Shown: positions 30,505-38,656 of the stretch, piece by piece
How positions within the stretch are numbered: position 1 is the first letter of the stretch
How the letters are laid out: each line of letters begins with the position of its first letter
Source of the DNA: JADJEK01 sp052034255
GTDB taxonomy: Bacteria > Planctomycetota > B15-G4 > JADJEK01
DNA length: 64,000 bases
Reading direction: 5' to 3'
NCBI GenBank assembly: GCA_052034255.1
Contig: JBPOIU010000017.1
Span: 5,126 to 69,125, forward strand
The notes under the pieces: generated by a model
Databases searched by the model: none
What the model saw: the letters and a program-made list of their open reading frames with translations, nothing else
What the model was told of the DNA's origin: nothing
Position numbers and translations under genes: made by a program

Positions 30505-31410
30505 TCACCGATCCCGATCTCGGACGTACGCCGCCAGTTGCTGCAGTCGATCCGCACGCTTGCCGAACAACCCGAGCGCCGCGCCCGCCGTCGCGATCAA
30601 CTCGCGCACCAGCGCGCGCGCCGGCTCGATCCCGGCGATGTCGACGAACGTGGTCTTCGCGCGGTCCTTGCCGGCCGGCTTGCCCAGCGTTCGGGCATCA
30701 CCCTCGACGTCGAGCAGGTCGTCCTTGACCTGGAACGCGAGCCCGAGGTTCTTGCCGTACGCATCGAGCGCGGCCAGCTCGGCCTCGTGCGCGCCACAGA
30801 GCAACGCGCTGCCGCGCAGCGCGAGCTCGAACAGCCGCCCCGTCTTGCGCCGATGCACGAACTCGATCGTCGCCAGCGACGCGCCGGCGCCCATCTTCGC
30901 GAGATCGGCCCATTGCCCGGCCGCCATGCCATCGGCGCCGACGGTCGTCGACGCCATCGCGATCAGTTCCGTCGTGACCTCGCGCGCGACCTTCTCGCGT
31001 GCGCAGCCCTGGGCGATGACCTCGGTCGCGCGCATCAACAGCGCGATCGCCGCGAGAATCGCCAACGCTTCGCCGTACTTCGCATGCACCGCGGGCTGTC
31101 CGCGCCGCGTCGCCGCGTCGTCCATGCTCGGCAGATCGTCGAGCACGAGGGACGCGCCATGCACGAACTCGACCGCGGCCGCGAGGAAGTCGACGCGCGC
31201 GGGCGGCCGTTTCAGCAGCTCCGCGGCTTCGAACACGAGCACGGGCCGCACGCGCTTGCCCGAGCCCGACAACGCGTAGTGCATCGCGTCGAACAACTCG
31301 GGCGCCTGCGCCGAGCGCGGCGGCAAATGGCGTTCGATGGCGTCCTCGACCAGCGCCTTGCGCTCGAGCAGGAACGCCGGCGGTGTCGGGGACGCCTTCT
31401 TCGCGCTCAT
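30505..31410 (-). CDS. short-chain polyprenyl diphosphate synthase (FPP/GGPP type)
   Basis: A 301-residue all-helical trans-prenyltransferase condensing IPP with allylic diphosphates. Both Asp-rich motifs are present: DDLPSMDD (first, the DDxxxxD form of bacterial farnesyl diphosphate synthases) and VKDDLLDVEGD (second), plus GSGKRVRPVLVF near the N-terminus. Product length (C15 or C20) cannot be fixed by eye. ATG 31410 starts 14 nt after the upstream phosphodiesterase-like gene. It provides a plausible local source of prenyl diphosphate for the UbiA enzyme encoded four genes downstream. Confidence 0.92.
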   Translation of the reverse strand: MSAKKASPTPPAFLLERKALVEDAIERHLPPRSAQAPELFDAMHYALSGSGKRVRPVLVFEAAELLKRPPARVDFLAAAVEFVHGASLVLDDLPSMDDAATRRGQPAVHAKYGEALAILAAIALLMRATEVIAQGCAREKVAREVTTELIAMASTTVGADGMAAGQWADLAKMGAGASLATIEFVHRRKTGRLFELALRGSALLCGAHEAELAALDAYGKNLGLAFQVKDDLLDVEGDARTLGKPAGKDRAKTTFVDIAGIEPARALVRELIATAGAALGLFGKRADRLQQLAAYVRDRDR

Positions 31411-31423
31411 CGGATCGGCGAGC

Positions 31424-33976
31424 TCACTGCGCGAGCTTCAACGGCGTGCCGTCCCACTCCGGCGGCGTGGCGACTCCGTAGAACGAGCAGATCGTCGGCG
31501 CGATGTGCAGCAGGCTCGGCTCGGCCTCGAGCGCCATCTTCTTGTTGCTGAAGAAGATGCCCTTCACGAGGCTCGGATCGACACCGCAGTGGTCGCCGGT
31601 CCAGGCCTGGTCGTTGACGATGATGCCTTGGTTGCCGATCGCATCGCGCTCGAACCCACCCAGCGTCGACTGCCACGACGAGCGGTACCCGACGCCGAAG
31701 CCGAGCACGATGTCGCCGGGCTCCTCGGAGTACGGGCCGTTGTAGATCTTGCGCCCGGCGTAGGCCCGCAACGCGATGCGCGCTTGATCCCGCTTCTGGT
31801 CGAGCGAGCTCTCGAGGCGCGCACAGATCTCGTCGACCGTGGCGTCGAAGTCGGCGGGAGCGACGATGCCGCCGGTCTCGCGGGTCTTCTTGTTGATGTA
31901 GATCTTGCCGAGACCGATCGCGTACGCCTTCGTGCGCGCCCAGTCGACGTACTCGAGGTTGCCGGCGGTGTCGTTGTCGATGATCTTGCCGACGTCGACC
32001 GTGCCGCCGGTCTTCAGTTCCCCGGTCGTGTCGAGCTTCGTCAGCATCTCGGCGCGGTTGCTCCACGTCTCTTTCTGGTCCTTGAGGACCAGATACCCCT
32101 CTTCCCACAACCACACGTTCAGGTTCACGCCGTAGCGGAACGGTTCGAACCCGTGGTCGGAGACGACGACGAGCCGCGCGTCGGGGCCGAACTCGCCCTT
32201 CTCGATGCGCGTCATGACCTCGCCGACGATGCGGTCCATTTCCTTGTAGGTCTCGACGATGCCGTCCTTCAGCGGGAAGGTGCGGCCGTACGCCTTGACC
32301 AGGCGATCACGCAACAGCGAGCCGTCGTCCGCCTTCGTGTCGTACTGCGGATGCTTCGGATCGATGAAGCGGAACAGCAGGTGCCCGGCGCGGTCGGTCA
32401 CGGACTCGACGTGGAACAGCACGTCCCAGTCCTTGTTGTTCAACTCGCGCTCGAGCTGCTTCGTGCGCCACTTCAGCGTGAAGTCGAGCGAGTCCATGAA
32501 CGCCTGCTCGCTGATCTTCCCGTCCTTCAGCGCATTGGTCCAACACGCCCAACCGATCGTGTCGTACGTGCCGCAGTCCTCGGCGATCTGCGCCGCGAAC
32601 TCCCGCGGCCACGAGATCGGCAGGATCGGCGGCTGCCATTCCGGCGAGATCGAGATCGGCGGCACGAACAGATCGAGTCGGCGGTCTTCGTTCTTGTCGA
32701 TCATGCACTGCGCGACGTGGATGCGGCCGACGGCCTTCAGCTTCAGGATGCGGTTCAGTTTGAACGTGATGTGGAACCAGTCCGACCAGCCGCCCATCTC
32801 GACCGTCTGCGTCTGGCCGTCGATCGTGATCGCGGCCTTCTTCGCCGCGTAGTCGGGCTTGATCGCCATGTCGACTTGGACGCGATTGCCCGACTGCTTC
32901 CACGCCTTGTATTCGCTCTGGACGCGACGCCGCTCGTCCTCGAGCTTCGACTTCGTCGCCTCGTTCATGCCCTGCTCGTCGAGTTGCGCGTCGAGAGCGT
33001 CGAGCTGCACCTTGAACGGCTGCTCGACGGCGAAGTTCTCCGGGCCGTTCAGCTTGGTCCGGATCACGCCGTCCTTCTCTTCGTAGACCTTGAAGACCTT
33101 GCCGCCGGTCTCGGTCGAGTTGCCTTCCGGCTTCGAGTATTCCCACTGGTCGTTCGTGTAGATCGACCACGAGCCGGGACCGCCCTGGACGTCGGGAACG
33201 AACAGTCCACCGAGCAGCTTGACGTTTTCGTTCGCGAACGCGGGGAACGCGGCCGGCACTTGCAGTCCGGTGAAGCGCACGCCCGATTCGCCGAGGACGT
33301 CCCAGAACGGCTTGCCCTGGCGCTCGTTGATCGGCACCGGAACGCGCGGCGGGATCGAATCCGTCAGCACCTTCATCGCGGTGCCGGCGGCGACGCCGAA
33401 CAGCAGCGAGACCAACAGCGCACCGATCTTGCCGAGCCGGAACACGAAGCGGAACAGCACGAACGCGACGAGCAGCGACGCCACCGCGAAGATCACGGTC
33501 CACTTGCGCGCAGTCGCCGGCACTCCGAGCGAGAACACGAAGCGCTCGGCTTTGGTCAGCCCTTTCACGTAGTCGCCGACCGTCTCGGGGGCGACGTAGC
33601 GCTTCTCGACGCCCTGCAGCGCGGGCATCGGAACTTCGCTCTTCGGGTCGATCTTGCGGCGCACGAAGTCGCCGATGTTCGTCTTGCCGGGGTTCGACGC
33701 GGTCTCGAGCACCGCCCACGACACCGGCGACTGTGCCGGGTTCGCAGTCACGAGCGGGGAATACGTGCCCTGTTCGGACAATTTCTTGAGGTTCGGCAGG
33801 TGGCCTTCGGCCATCCACTGGGAGGTCAACTCGGCGTCGACTCCGTCGAATCCGAGCAGGATCGTCTTCGGCTTCGAGCTTGCGTTGGACTGACCCGACG
33901 AGTCGCTGGCCCACAGGCCGAGCGCACCACCGGAAACCGCGATGCAAGCAATTGCGAAATATAGACTTCGGTTCAT
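31424..33976 (-). CDS. exported alkaline-phosphatase-superfamily phosphodiesterase
   Basis: An 850-residue protein with a signal-like N-terminus from ATG 33976 (AGGA about 9 nt upstream). Metal-site elements are complete: TILLGFDGVDAEL, a nucleophile region QSPVSWAVLETASNPGKTN, DRAGH, VVVSDHGFEPF, and a C-terminal TGDHCG. Two extra hydrophobic segments (about residues 155-195) interrupt the early catalytic region. The family includes type I phosphodiesterases, nucleotide pyrophosphatases and phospho-lipid hydrolases, so the substrate is open. It is first in the eight-gene minus operon; given its neighbours, prenyl-phosphate or glycolipid hydrolysis is a reasonable hypothesis. Confidence 0.8.
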   Translation of the reverse strand: MNRSLYFAIACIAVSGGALGLWASDSSGQSNASSKPKTILLGFDGVDAELTSQWMAEGHLPNLKKLSEQGTYSPLVTANPAQSPVSWAVLETASNPGKTNIGDFVRRKIDPKSEVPMPALQGVEKRYVAPETVGDYVKGLTKAERFVFSLGVPATARKWTVIFAVASLLVAFVLFRFVFRLGKIGALLVSLLFGVAAGTAMKVLTDSIPPRVPVPINERQGKPFWDVLGESGVRFTGLQVPAAFPAFANENVKLLGGLFVPDVQGGPGSWSIYTNDQWEYSKPEGNSTETGGKVFKVYEEKDGVIRTKLNGPENFAVEQPFKVQLDALDAQLDEQGMNEATKSKLEDERRRVQSEYKAWKQSGNRVQVDMAIKPDYAAKKAAITIDGQTQTVEMGGWSDWFHITFKLNRILKLKAVGRIHVAQCMIDKNEDRRLDLFVPPISISPEWQPPILPISWPREFAAQIAEDCGTYDTIGWACWTNALKDGKISEQAFMDSLDFTLKWRTKQLERELNNKDWDVLFHVESVTDRAGHLLFRFIDPKHPQYDTKADDGSLLRDRLVKAYGRTFPLKDGIVETYKEMDRIVGEVMTRIEKGEFGPDARLVVVSDHGFEPFRYGVNLNVWLWEEGYLVLKDQKETWSNRAEMLTKLDTTGELKTGGTVDVGKIIDNDTAGNLEYVDWARTKAYAIGLGKIYINKKTRETGGIVAPADFDATVDEICARLESSLDQKRDQARIALRAYAGRKIYNGPYSEEPGDIVLGFGVGYRSSWQSTLGGFERDAIGNQGIIVNDQAWTGDHCGVDPSLVKGIFFSNKKMALEAEPSLLHIAPTICSFYGVATPPEWDGTPLKLAQ

Positions 33977-34156
33977 TCGAAGATCCTGCTCAGGGGCTAC
34001 GGAGAGCGTGCGATCCGACGCGCCGCGCGTGCTGTTTCGCACGCGTGCGGGGCGGGTGACCGTACGGCCGAATCGAACCGGTTACGTTACCCCCCGGCTG
34101 CGGCACCTGCCAAACGGCGAATCCCGCCGCACCAGGCGGGGTTTCGGTCGCCCGGC

Positions 34157-34162
34157 TAGTCT
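34157..34162 (+). promoter_or_regulatory. possible -10 element
   Basis: TAGTCT in a GCTAGTCT context, 33 nt upstream of the ATG at 34196, similar to GCTAGGAT before lgt and tRNA-Asp. A CCCGCC-GGCGGG hairpin (34123-34140) precedes it. Confidence 0.3.
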
Positions 34163-34195
34163 GCACCAGAACGTCGAACCGCGGTTCCCTTGGCA

Positions 34196-35362
34196 ATGAC
34201 GAAGTCCTGGCTGGCCACACTGTCGTTCGCGGGCGTCGCCGCGCTTTGCGCCCTGGGTTTCGTGTTGTTCCGCGCGGACCCGCCGGCGCCCCCCGTCGTC
34301 ATCGAGCGACCGGCCGCGGTGGATCGCCCACAGGCCCCGTCCGTCGAGGAACCGTTGCGCGCCACCGCGCCGGCCCCCGCGCGCGACAAGACGCTGGACC
34401 GCATGCAGCGCCAGCTCGACAACTACAGGAAGGTCAACTCCGTCGGCACCGGCACCGCGACGCTGCACGGCAAGGTCATCGATGCGATCTCAAAGCGCCC
34501 GGTCTCGCAGTACACGATGGCGATGGCGAAGACGACCGACGGCGACTTCCGCGGCATGATCGACGATCCGCGCAAGACGCAGGTCTGGCACAACAAGCTC
34601 GGCACCTTCACCTACCGCGACATCGCCGAGGGGTACTACAACCTCCACATCCGCGTCCTCGGCTACGAAGACCTCGTCGTCACCAAAGTGGAGGTCCCGG
34701 TCAAGGGCGACCTCACGTTCGAGCTGTCGCGCGGCGCGTACGTCGAAGGCGTGGTGCAAGACGACGAGGAGTCCGGGGTCGGTGGGATCGACGTCCGCCT
34801 GCGACCGATCGCGCTCGACGATCCGTCGGCGCAAATCGTCGCCGGCTTGCAACACACCGACGATGACGGGCACTACCTGTTCTCGATGGTTCCGCCGGGC
34901 ACGTACGAAGTCGCGCTCGGCAACAAGAACCTGTCGCCGCAGGGGCCGCAGCAGATCTACGTCGCGACCGGTCGCGGCTACACCGTGAACTTCTTCGTGC
35001 CCGAACAGAACGACATCACGATCACGGTGCAGGACGCGAAGGGCAATCCGCTCGTCGGTGCGACCGTCAGCTTGTGGAGCGGCGACGGCGAAGGAGTGAT
35101 CCGCGGCGAAACCGAAGAGACGGGCGAGGTGAACCTCTATCCCGTGCCGCCCGGCGAATACACGATCAAGATTTGGCGAGCCGAGTACAAGCGCGTGGTC
35201 GAGAAGCGCACGCTGAACGGGGTCAGTGACGAAGTCGAATGGACGTTCGTCCTCGAGCCCGATCCGCGCAACTACGAGACGGACCTCACGCCGGAAGAAC
35301 TCGAACGCCTGAAGAACGGCGAACGGCCGGACGAAGTGTTCGGGCCGAAGAAAGGCCGATGA
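34196..35362 (+). CDS. membrane-anchored carboxypeptidase-regulatory-like protein
   Basis: A 388-residue protein from ATG 34196 with one N-terminal membrane span (WLATLSFAGVAALCALGFVLF) and then three or four carboxypeptidase-regulatory-like beta-sandwich repeats (LHGKVIDAISKRPVSQY, AYVEGVVQDDEESGVGGIDV, ITVQDAKGNPLVGATVSL). No catalytic residues are seen. The C-terminus is charged. These repeats resemble those in the sigma-factor fusion at 4.3-7.3 kb. It is divergent from the phosphodiesterase gene and convergent with the FabZ-like gene. A surface or periplasmic structural role is likely. Confidence 0.72.
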   Translation: MTKSWLATLSFAGVAALCALGFVLFRADPPAPPVVIERPAAVDRPQAPSVEEPLRATAPAPARDKTLDRMQRQLDNYRKVNSVGTGTATLHGKVIDAISKRPVSQYTMAMAKTTDGDFRGMIDDPRKTQVWHNKLGTFTYRDIAEGYYNLHIRVLGYEDLVVTKVEVPVKGDLTFELSRGAYVEGVVQDDEESGVGGIDVRLRPIALDDPSAQIVAGLQHTDDDGHYLFSMVPPGTYEVALGNKNLSPQGPQQIYVATGRGYTVNFFVPEQNDITITVQDAKGNPLVGATVSLWSGDGEGVIRGETEETGEVNLYPVPPGEYTIKIWRAEYKRVVEKRTLNGVSDEVEWTFVLEPDPRNYETDLTPEELERLKNGERPDEVFGPKKGR

Positions 35363-35376
35363 GGAGCTGATGCGCT

Positions 35377-35400
35377 CGCCGCGGCGCGAGAAGCGCGGCG
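35377..35400. terminator. GC hairpin between convergent genes
   Basis: CGCCGCG (35377-35383) pairs with CGCGGCG (35394-35400) around a 10-nt loop, in the 63-nt gap between two convergent genes. No T-tract. Confidence 0.35.
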
Positions 35401-35425
35401 GCGGACGCCGATCGGACCGCTCGCG

Positions 35426-35917
35426 TCACTTCGGGATCGCCATCCCCTTCACGATGCAGTCGAACACGATCTCGCCGTCGATCGTGCCTTGCGCGTCGAA
35501 CACACCCGACGTCGAGCGCATCTTCTGGGGACGACACGCGAGGTAGAGCCGCTTGCCGGGCACGACGACGCCGCGGAAGCGGACTTCGTCCAAGCCCGCG
35601 AAGCCGAAGAAGCGTTCGCCCGACGCGAGCATCACGCGCTCGAAGAAGTACCCGCAGAGTTGCCCCGCGCTCTCGACGATCAGCACCCCTGGCATCAGCG
35701 GTCGGCCGGGGATGTGGCCTCGCACCCAGAACTCGTCGTCGCGGACGTCGTGGTAGCCGACGGCGAAGCCGTTCTCGCCGGGCTCGAACGCGAGGATCCC
35801 GTCGAGCAGCGCCATCTCATGGCGGTGCGGTAAGACCTTGTAGATGTCGGGCTTCGCGATCACGTCGCGGCTGAGATCGAGTCGAGTGAGATCGACGAGC
35901 GGGGTCGCTTGGGGCAT
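35426..35917 (-). CDS. FabZ-like hotdog dehydratase
   Basis: A 163-residue hotdog-fold protein. The region KVLPHRHEMALLDGI is followed by RGHIPGRPLMPGVLIVESAGQL, carrying the FabZ catalytic pair His68 and Glu82. FabZ enzymes dehydrate (3R)-hydroxyacyl-ACP during fatty-acid synthesis. FabZ usually reads HFPGxPVxPGV; the small differences (HIPGRPLMPGV) and the solitary location suggest a specialised paralogue rather than the housekeeping copy. ATG 35917 gives the typical length; upstream in-frame sequence lies in a region rich in hairpins. Confidence 0.82.
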   Translation of the reverse strand: MPQATPLVDLTRLDLSRDVIAKPDIYKVLPHRHEMALLDGILAFEPGENGFAVGYHDVRDDEFWVRGHIPGRPLMPGVLIVESAGQLCGYFFERVMLASGERFFGFAGLDEVRFRGVVVPGKRLYLACRPQKMRSTSGVFDAQGTIDGEIVFDCIVKGMAIPK

Positions 35918-35999
35918 GGGAGCCGTCGCTGTTGCGGATCGAAAGCGCGCGAAGCAACCGATTCGGACGCCTGGGGTCAACAGCTCATCGATCGTGAAC

Positions 36000-36265
36000 A
36001 CAAAGAAACCGCCCGGATGCCCACGCGGCACCCGGGCGGTTCATCGGATCGGCTTCCCCGGCTCATGCTCTCGGAACGATGAGTGGGCACCCGTCTCGTT
36101 CAAAAAACACCAAGTTCAACGAGTCGGGGAAACCATGTCTGTCTTTGGACACGACCCTCCCTGGCAAGGCCCGTGCCATCGTGGACGGGGCACGGATGCG
36201 GTCTGGATGCGGCGTGAAAACCCCCGTGGAGCGCCGTAAACACCGAGTTTCGGCTCCACCGCCGC
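36000..36265 (-). ncRNA. candidate structured RNA in the fabZ-like/lgt intergenic region
   Basis: The 413-nt gap between the divergent FabZ-like gene (start 35917) and lgt (start 36331) holds four hairpins. H1 is GTGGAGCGCCG/CGGCTCCAC (36226-36259), H2 CCGTGCC/GGCACGG (36171-36195), H3 CCCGTCTCGTT/AACGAGTCGGG (36090-36128, one A:A mismatch on the minus strand), and H4 a terminator-like stem (36007-36041). Read on the minus strand, H4 is followed by GGTTTCTTTGTG, so the series could be a leftward ncRNA of about 260 nt, or a leader of the FabZ-like gene. It does not match 6S, tmRNA, RNase P or SRP RNA hallmarks that I know. Confidence 0.35.
36007..36041 (-). terminator. leftward intrinsic terminator
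   Basis: AACCGCCCGG (36007-36016) pairs with CCGGGCGGTT (36032-36041). The stem extends through TGCC/GGCA after one A:C mismatch, with a CACGC loop. On the minus strand it is followed by GGTTTCTTTGTG, the best T-rich tail of any hairpin in the window. Confidence 0.6.
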
Positions 36266-36269
36266 GCTG

Positions 36270-36285
36270 CGACCACCGCTAGGAT
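36270..36285 (+). promoter_or_regulatory. probable promoter motif of lgt
   Basis: CGACCACCGCTAGGAT lies 45 nt upstream of the lgt ATG and is identical, all 16 bases, to a sequence 31 nt upstream of tRNA-Asp (41058-41073). TAGGAT is a plausible -10. No obvious -35 hexamer is seen at either site. Confidence 0.45.
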
Positions 36286-36330
36286 CCGCCCCTTTCGTCC
36301 CGCGTGTGCGGATTCGGCACGGAAGCTGCC

Positions 36331-37113
36331 ATGTTCCCCATCCTGTTCCAGATCGGCGACTTCAAGCTCCACGCGTTCGGCGTGATGGTCGCGCTCGGAT
36401 TCCTGGCCGGGCTGTGGTTCGCGACGAAGGAAGCTCGCCGCACCGGGTTGGTGACCGAGGCCGTCGTCAACGACCTGTTCTTGTGGCTGATCGTCGGCGG
36501 CATCGTCGGCGCGCGCTTGCTGTACGTCGCGATCCACTGGGAGAAGGACTTCGCCGAGGAACCGATGCGCATCTTCCAGATCTGGAAGGGCGGCATCGTG
36601 TCGGTCGGCGGCTTCTTCGGCGCGTTCTTCTTCGGCTGGATCTTCTGCAAGAAGAACAAGGTCCGCTTCCTCGACCTCGCCGACGTCTGCATGCCCGGAG
36701 CGTTGCTCGGCCAAGCGATCGGCCGCATCGGCTGCTTCCTCGTCGGCGACGATTACGGGCGGCCGGCGCCGGGCCTGCCGTGGGCTGTCACGTTCCCGAA
36801 GAATCCGGACTCGCTGCTGCCCGAGCGCTGGCAGGGCGTGCCCCTGCATCCGACGCAGCTCTACATGCTGCTGAAGGCGTTCCTGATCTTCCTGGTGCTG
36901 GCGTGGGTCGCGTAGCGCCCGCGCTTCGCGGGCCAGGGGGGGTTCGTCGCGCTGTTGCTCTATCCGATCGGCCGCTGGATCTGCGAGATCTACCGCGGGG
37001 ACGAGGCCGAGCGCGGGATCTGGTACGGCCTGTCGACCGCCCAATGGACGCTGATCCCGGTGTTCGTGCTCGGGCTCGTCCAGTACGTGCGCGGCGCTCG
37101 CCGTTCGGCGTGA
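36331..37113 (+). pseudogene. lgt: prolipoprotein diacylglyceryl transferase with in-frame amber codon
   Basis: Lgt attaches diacylglycerol to the lipobox Cys of prelipoproteins. From ATG 36331 (GGAAG 8 nt upstream) the frame gives the family N-terminus (FPILFQIGDFKLHAFGVMVA) and the signature IGRIGCFLVGDDYGRPAPG. A TAG occurs at 36913-36915, after 194 residues. The same frame then continues without interruption to TGA 37113 and encodes the rest of Lgt: RPRFAGQGGFVALLLYPIGR, WICEIYRGD and GLSTAQWTLIP. The Arg-x3-Glu-x2-Arg set that corresponds to E. coli R239, E243 and R246 is downstream of the TAG, so the truncated product should be inactive. Causes could be a sequencing error, a real nonsense mutation, or read-through. 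Another lgt copy elsewhere in the genome is possible. Confidence 0.85.
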
Positions 37114-37123
37114 ACGCCGGCGC

Positions 37124-37525
37124 TCACCGCGACGTGGCGGTACGACGCTCGGGGCGCAGCCGCGAGAAACGATCCAACAACCGCCGCAGCGCCTTGAACA
37201 GCTCCAGCGCGTCGAGAGGCACCGTCAGTTGCGCGAACACGCCGGCACGGCGGCCGTCGACGCGGCGCAACGCGAGGTTCGCGGTCTGCGAGAACGCGAT
37301 CAGCGGCAGGTCGGCCGCCAGGCGCTCGATGTCTTCCCACAGCACGTCGACCGAGCGCTGACCGCTCTCGATCGGCACGATCCCGAAGTCGTAGCGCCGG
37401 CGCCGCAGCATCGCGCGCCCCTCGTCGACCGACGTCGCGTCGACGTCGATCGCGCCGAACGCCCGTAGGGCCGCGACCACGGGGTCGCGGACTTCCGGAT
37501 CATCGAGAGCGACGAGACAACGCAT
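37124..37525 (-). CDS. pseudo-receiver domain protein
   Basis: A 133-residue protein with the length and hydrophobic pattern of a CheY-like receiver (MRCLVALDDPEVRDPVVAAL, then DFGIVPIESG, LPLIAFSQTANLAL, VFAQLTVPLDALELFKALRRLL). The phosphoacceptor Asp is absent: the beta-3 strand reads FGIVPIE. The switch Lys is also missing (LTVPLD). It is therefore probably a non-phosphorylated interaction module. ATG 37525 has GAGGTG about 9 nt upstream. It is convergent with lgt and divergent from the RNase HII-like gene. Confidence 0.65.
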   Translation of the reverse strand: MRCLVALDDPEVRDPVVAALRAFGAIDVDATSVDEGRAMLRRRRYDFGIVPIESGQRSVDVLWEDIERLAADLPLIAFSQTANLALRRVDGRRAGVFAQLTVPLDALELFKALRRLLDRFSRLRPERRTATSR

Positions 37526-37601
37526 GGAGACACCTCGACAGCGAGCGGGACAATCGTTTTCCTCTCGGCTCACGCCCCGGGTGTCTTGAGGACCAATTCG
37601 C

Positions 37602-38573
37602 GTGATCCAGGCGGGAATCGACGAAGCTGGCTACGGACCGCTGCTCGGACCGCTGGTCACGGCGCTCAGCGCGTTCCGAACGCCGCGGGCGTCGAATCTC
37701 TGGGGAGCGCTCGCCGACGTCGTCCTGCGCGAGCCCGACCCCTCCGATCCGACCAGGATCGCCGTCGCGGATTCCAAGCTGATCTACCGGGCGGGCCACG
37801 GGCTCGCCGAACTCGAGACGTCGGCGCTGGCGTTCTGCGCGTTCGCGCATGGTGGTGCGCCGCCCGCGACGGTTCGTGAATTGCTCGAGCGGCACGGCGT
37901 CGGCGCGCCAACGCCCATCGACTCGTTGCCGTGGTACGCGGAGGCGATCGATCGCTTCACGCTGCCGCTGGTCGCGGCGCCGGAGCGCGTCCGAGCCGTC
38001 ACCGAGCGGCTTCGCGTCGCCGCGTCGCGCGCGCGTGTCGAGCCCGTCGCGCTTGCGGTGCGTGCGGTCTTGGAGAACGACTACAACGACCAGTGCTCAC
38101 GGCTGCAGAGCAAGGCTCGCGTGTTGTTCTGCGCGAACGTCGACCTGCTCGAAGCGCTGCTCGCGCGCGCCCGCCAGCCGGCGGAGCGCGTGCGTGTGCT
38201 GTGCGATCGGCACGGCGGGCGCCAGCACTACGCGGACCTGCTGCAGGTCGCGTTCCCGATGCGCGCCGTGACCACGAAGCGCGAGTCGGCGCCGCGGTCG
38301 TCGTACACGGTCGGGACCGGCGACGACGCGTTCGACGTCGAGTACGCGATCGGCGCCGAGGCCTTGGCGTTCGAAGTCGCGCTGGCGTCGATGCTCGCGA
38401 AGTACCTGCGCGAGCTGTTCGTCGAAGCGCTCAATCGATGGTTCGTCGCGCGCGTGCCGCACCTCACGCGCACGGCCGGGTACTACACCGACGGGCTGCG
38501 TTTCCTCGGGGACCTCGAGCGCGAAGGCGCGCTGTCGTCCGACGAGCGCATTCGGTTGGTGCGCGTGCGATGA
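37602..38573 (+). CDS. RNase HII-like protein
   Basis: A 323-residue protein whose first residues read IQAGIDEAGYGPLLGPLV, matching the RNase HII motif DEAGRGPLAGPV except Tyr for Arg. A DSK motif follows (VADSKLIYRAGHG). Later CDRHGGRQHYADLL and VALASMLAKYLREL resemble the third and fourth acidic/helical blocks. It is longer than typical RnhB (~200 residues) because of a central insertion. In RNase HII the GRG motif recognises the ribonucleotide 2'-OH, so a changed GYG suggests altered substrate use. GTG 37602 has GAGGA about 9 nt upstream. Nuclease activity is inferred. Confidence 0.65.
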   Translation: MIQAGIDEAGYGPLLGPLVTALSAFRTPRASNLWGALADVVLREPDPSDPTRIAVADSKLIYRAGHGLAELETSALAFCAFAHGGAPPATVRELLERHGVGAPTPIDSLPWYAEAIDRFTLPLVAAPERVRAVTERLRVAASRARVEPVALAVRAVLENDYNDQCSRLQSKARVLFCANVDLLEALLARARQPAERVRVLCDRHGGRQHYADLLQVAFPMRAVTTKRESAPRSSYTVGTGDDAFDVEYAIGAEALAFEVALASMLAKYLRELFVEALNRWFVARVPHLTRTAGYYTDGLRFLGDLEREGALSSDERIRLVRVR

Positions 38574-38656
38574 CGCGCGCGGAGCTCGTGCGGTCGCCGC
38601 GAACGGTGTTTCGGAGACGATGCGCGGCCACGCGCGCAACCACGGAGGATCGAGGG

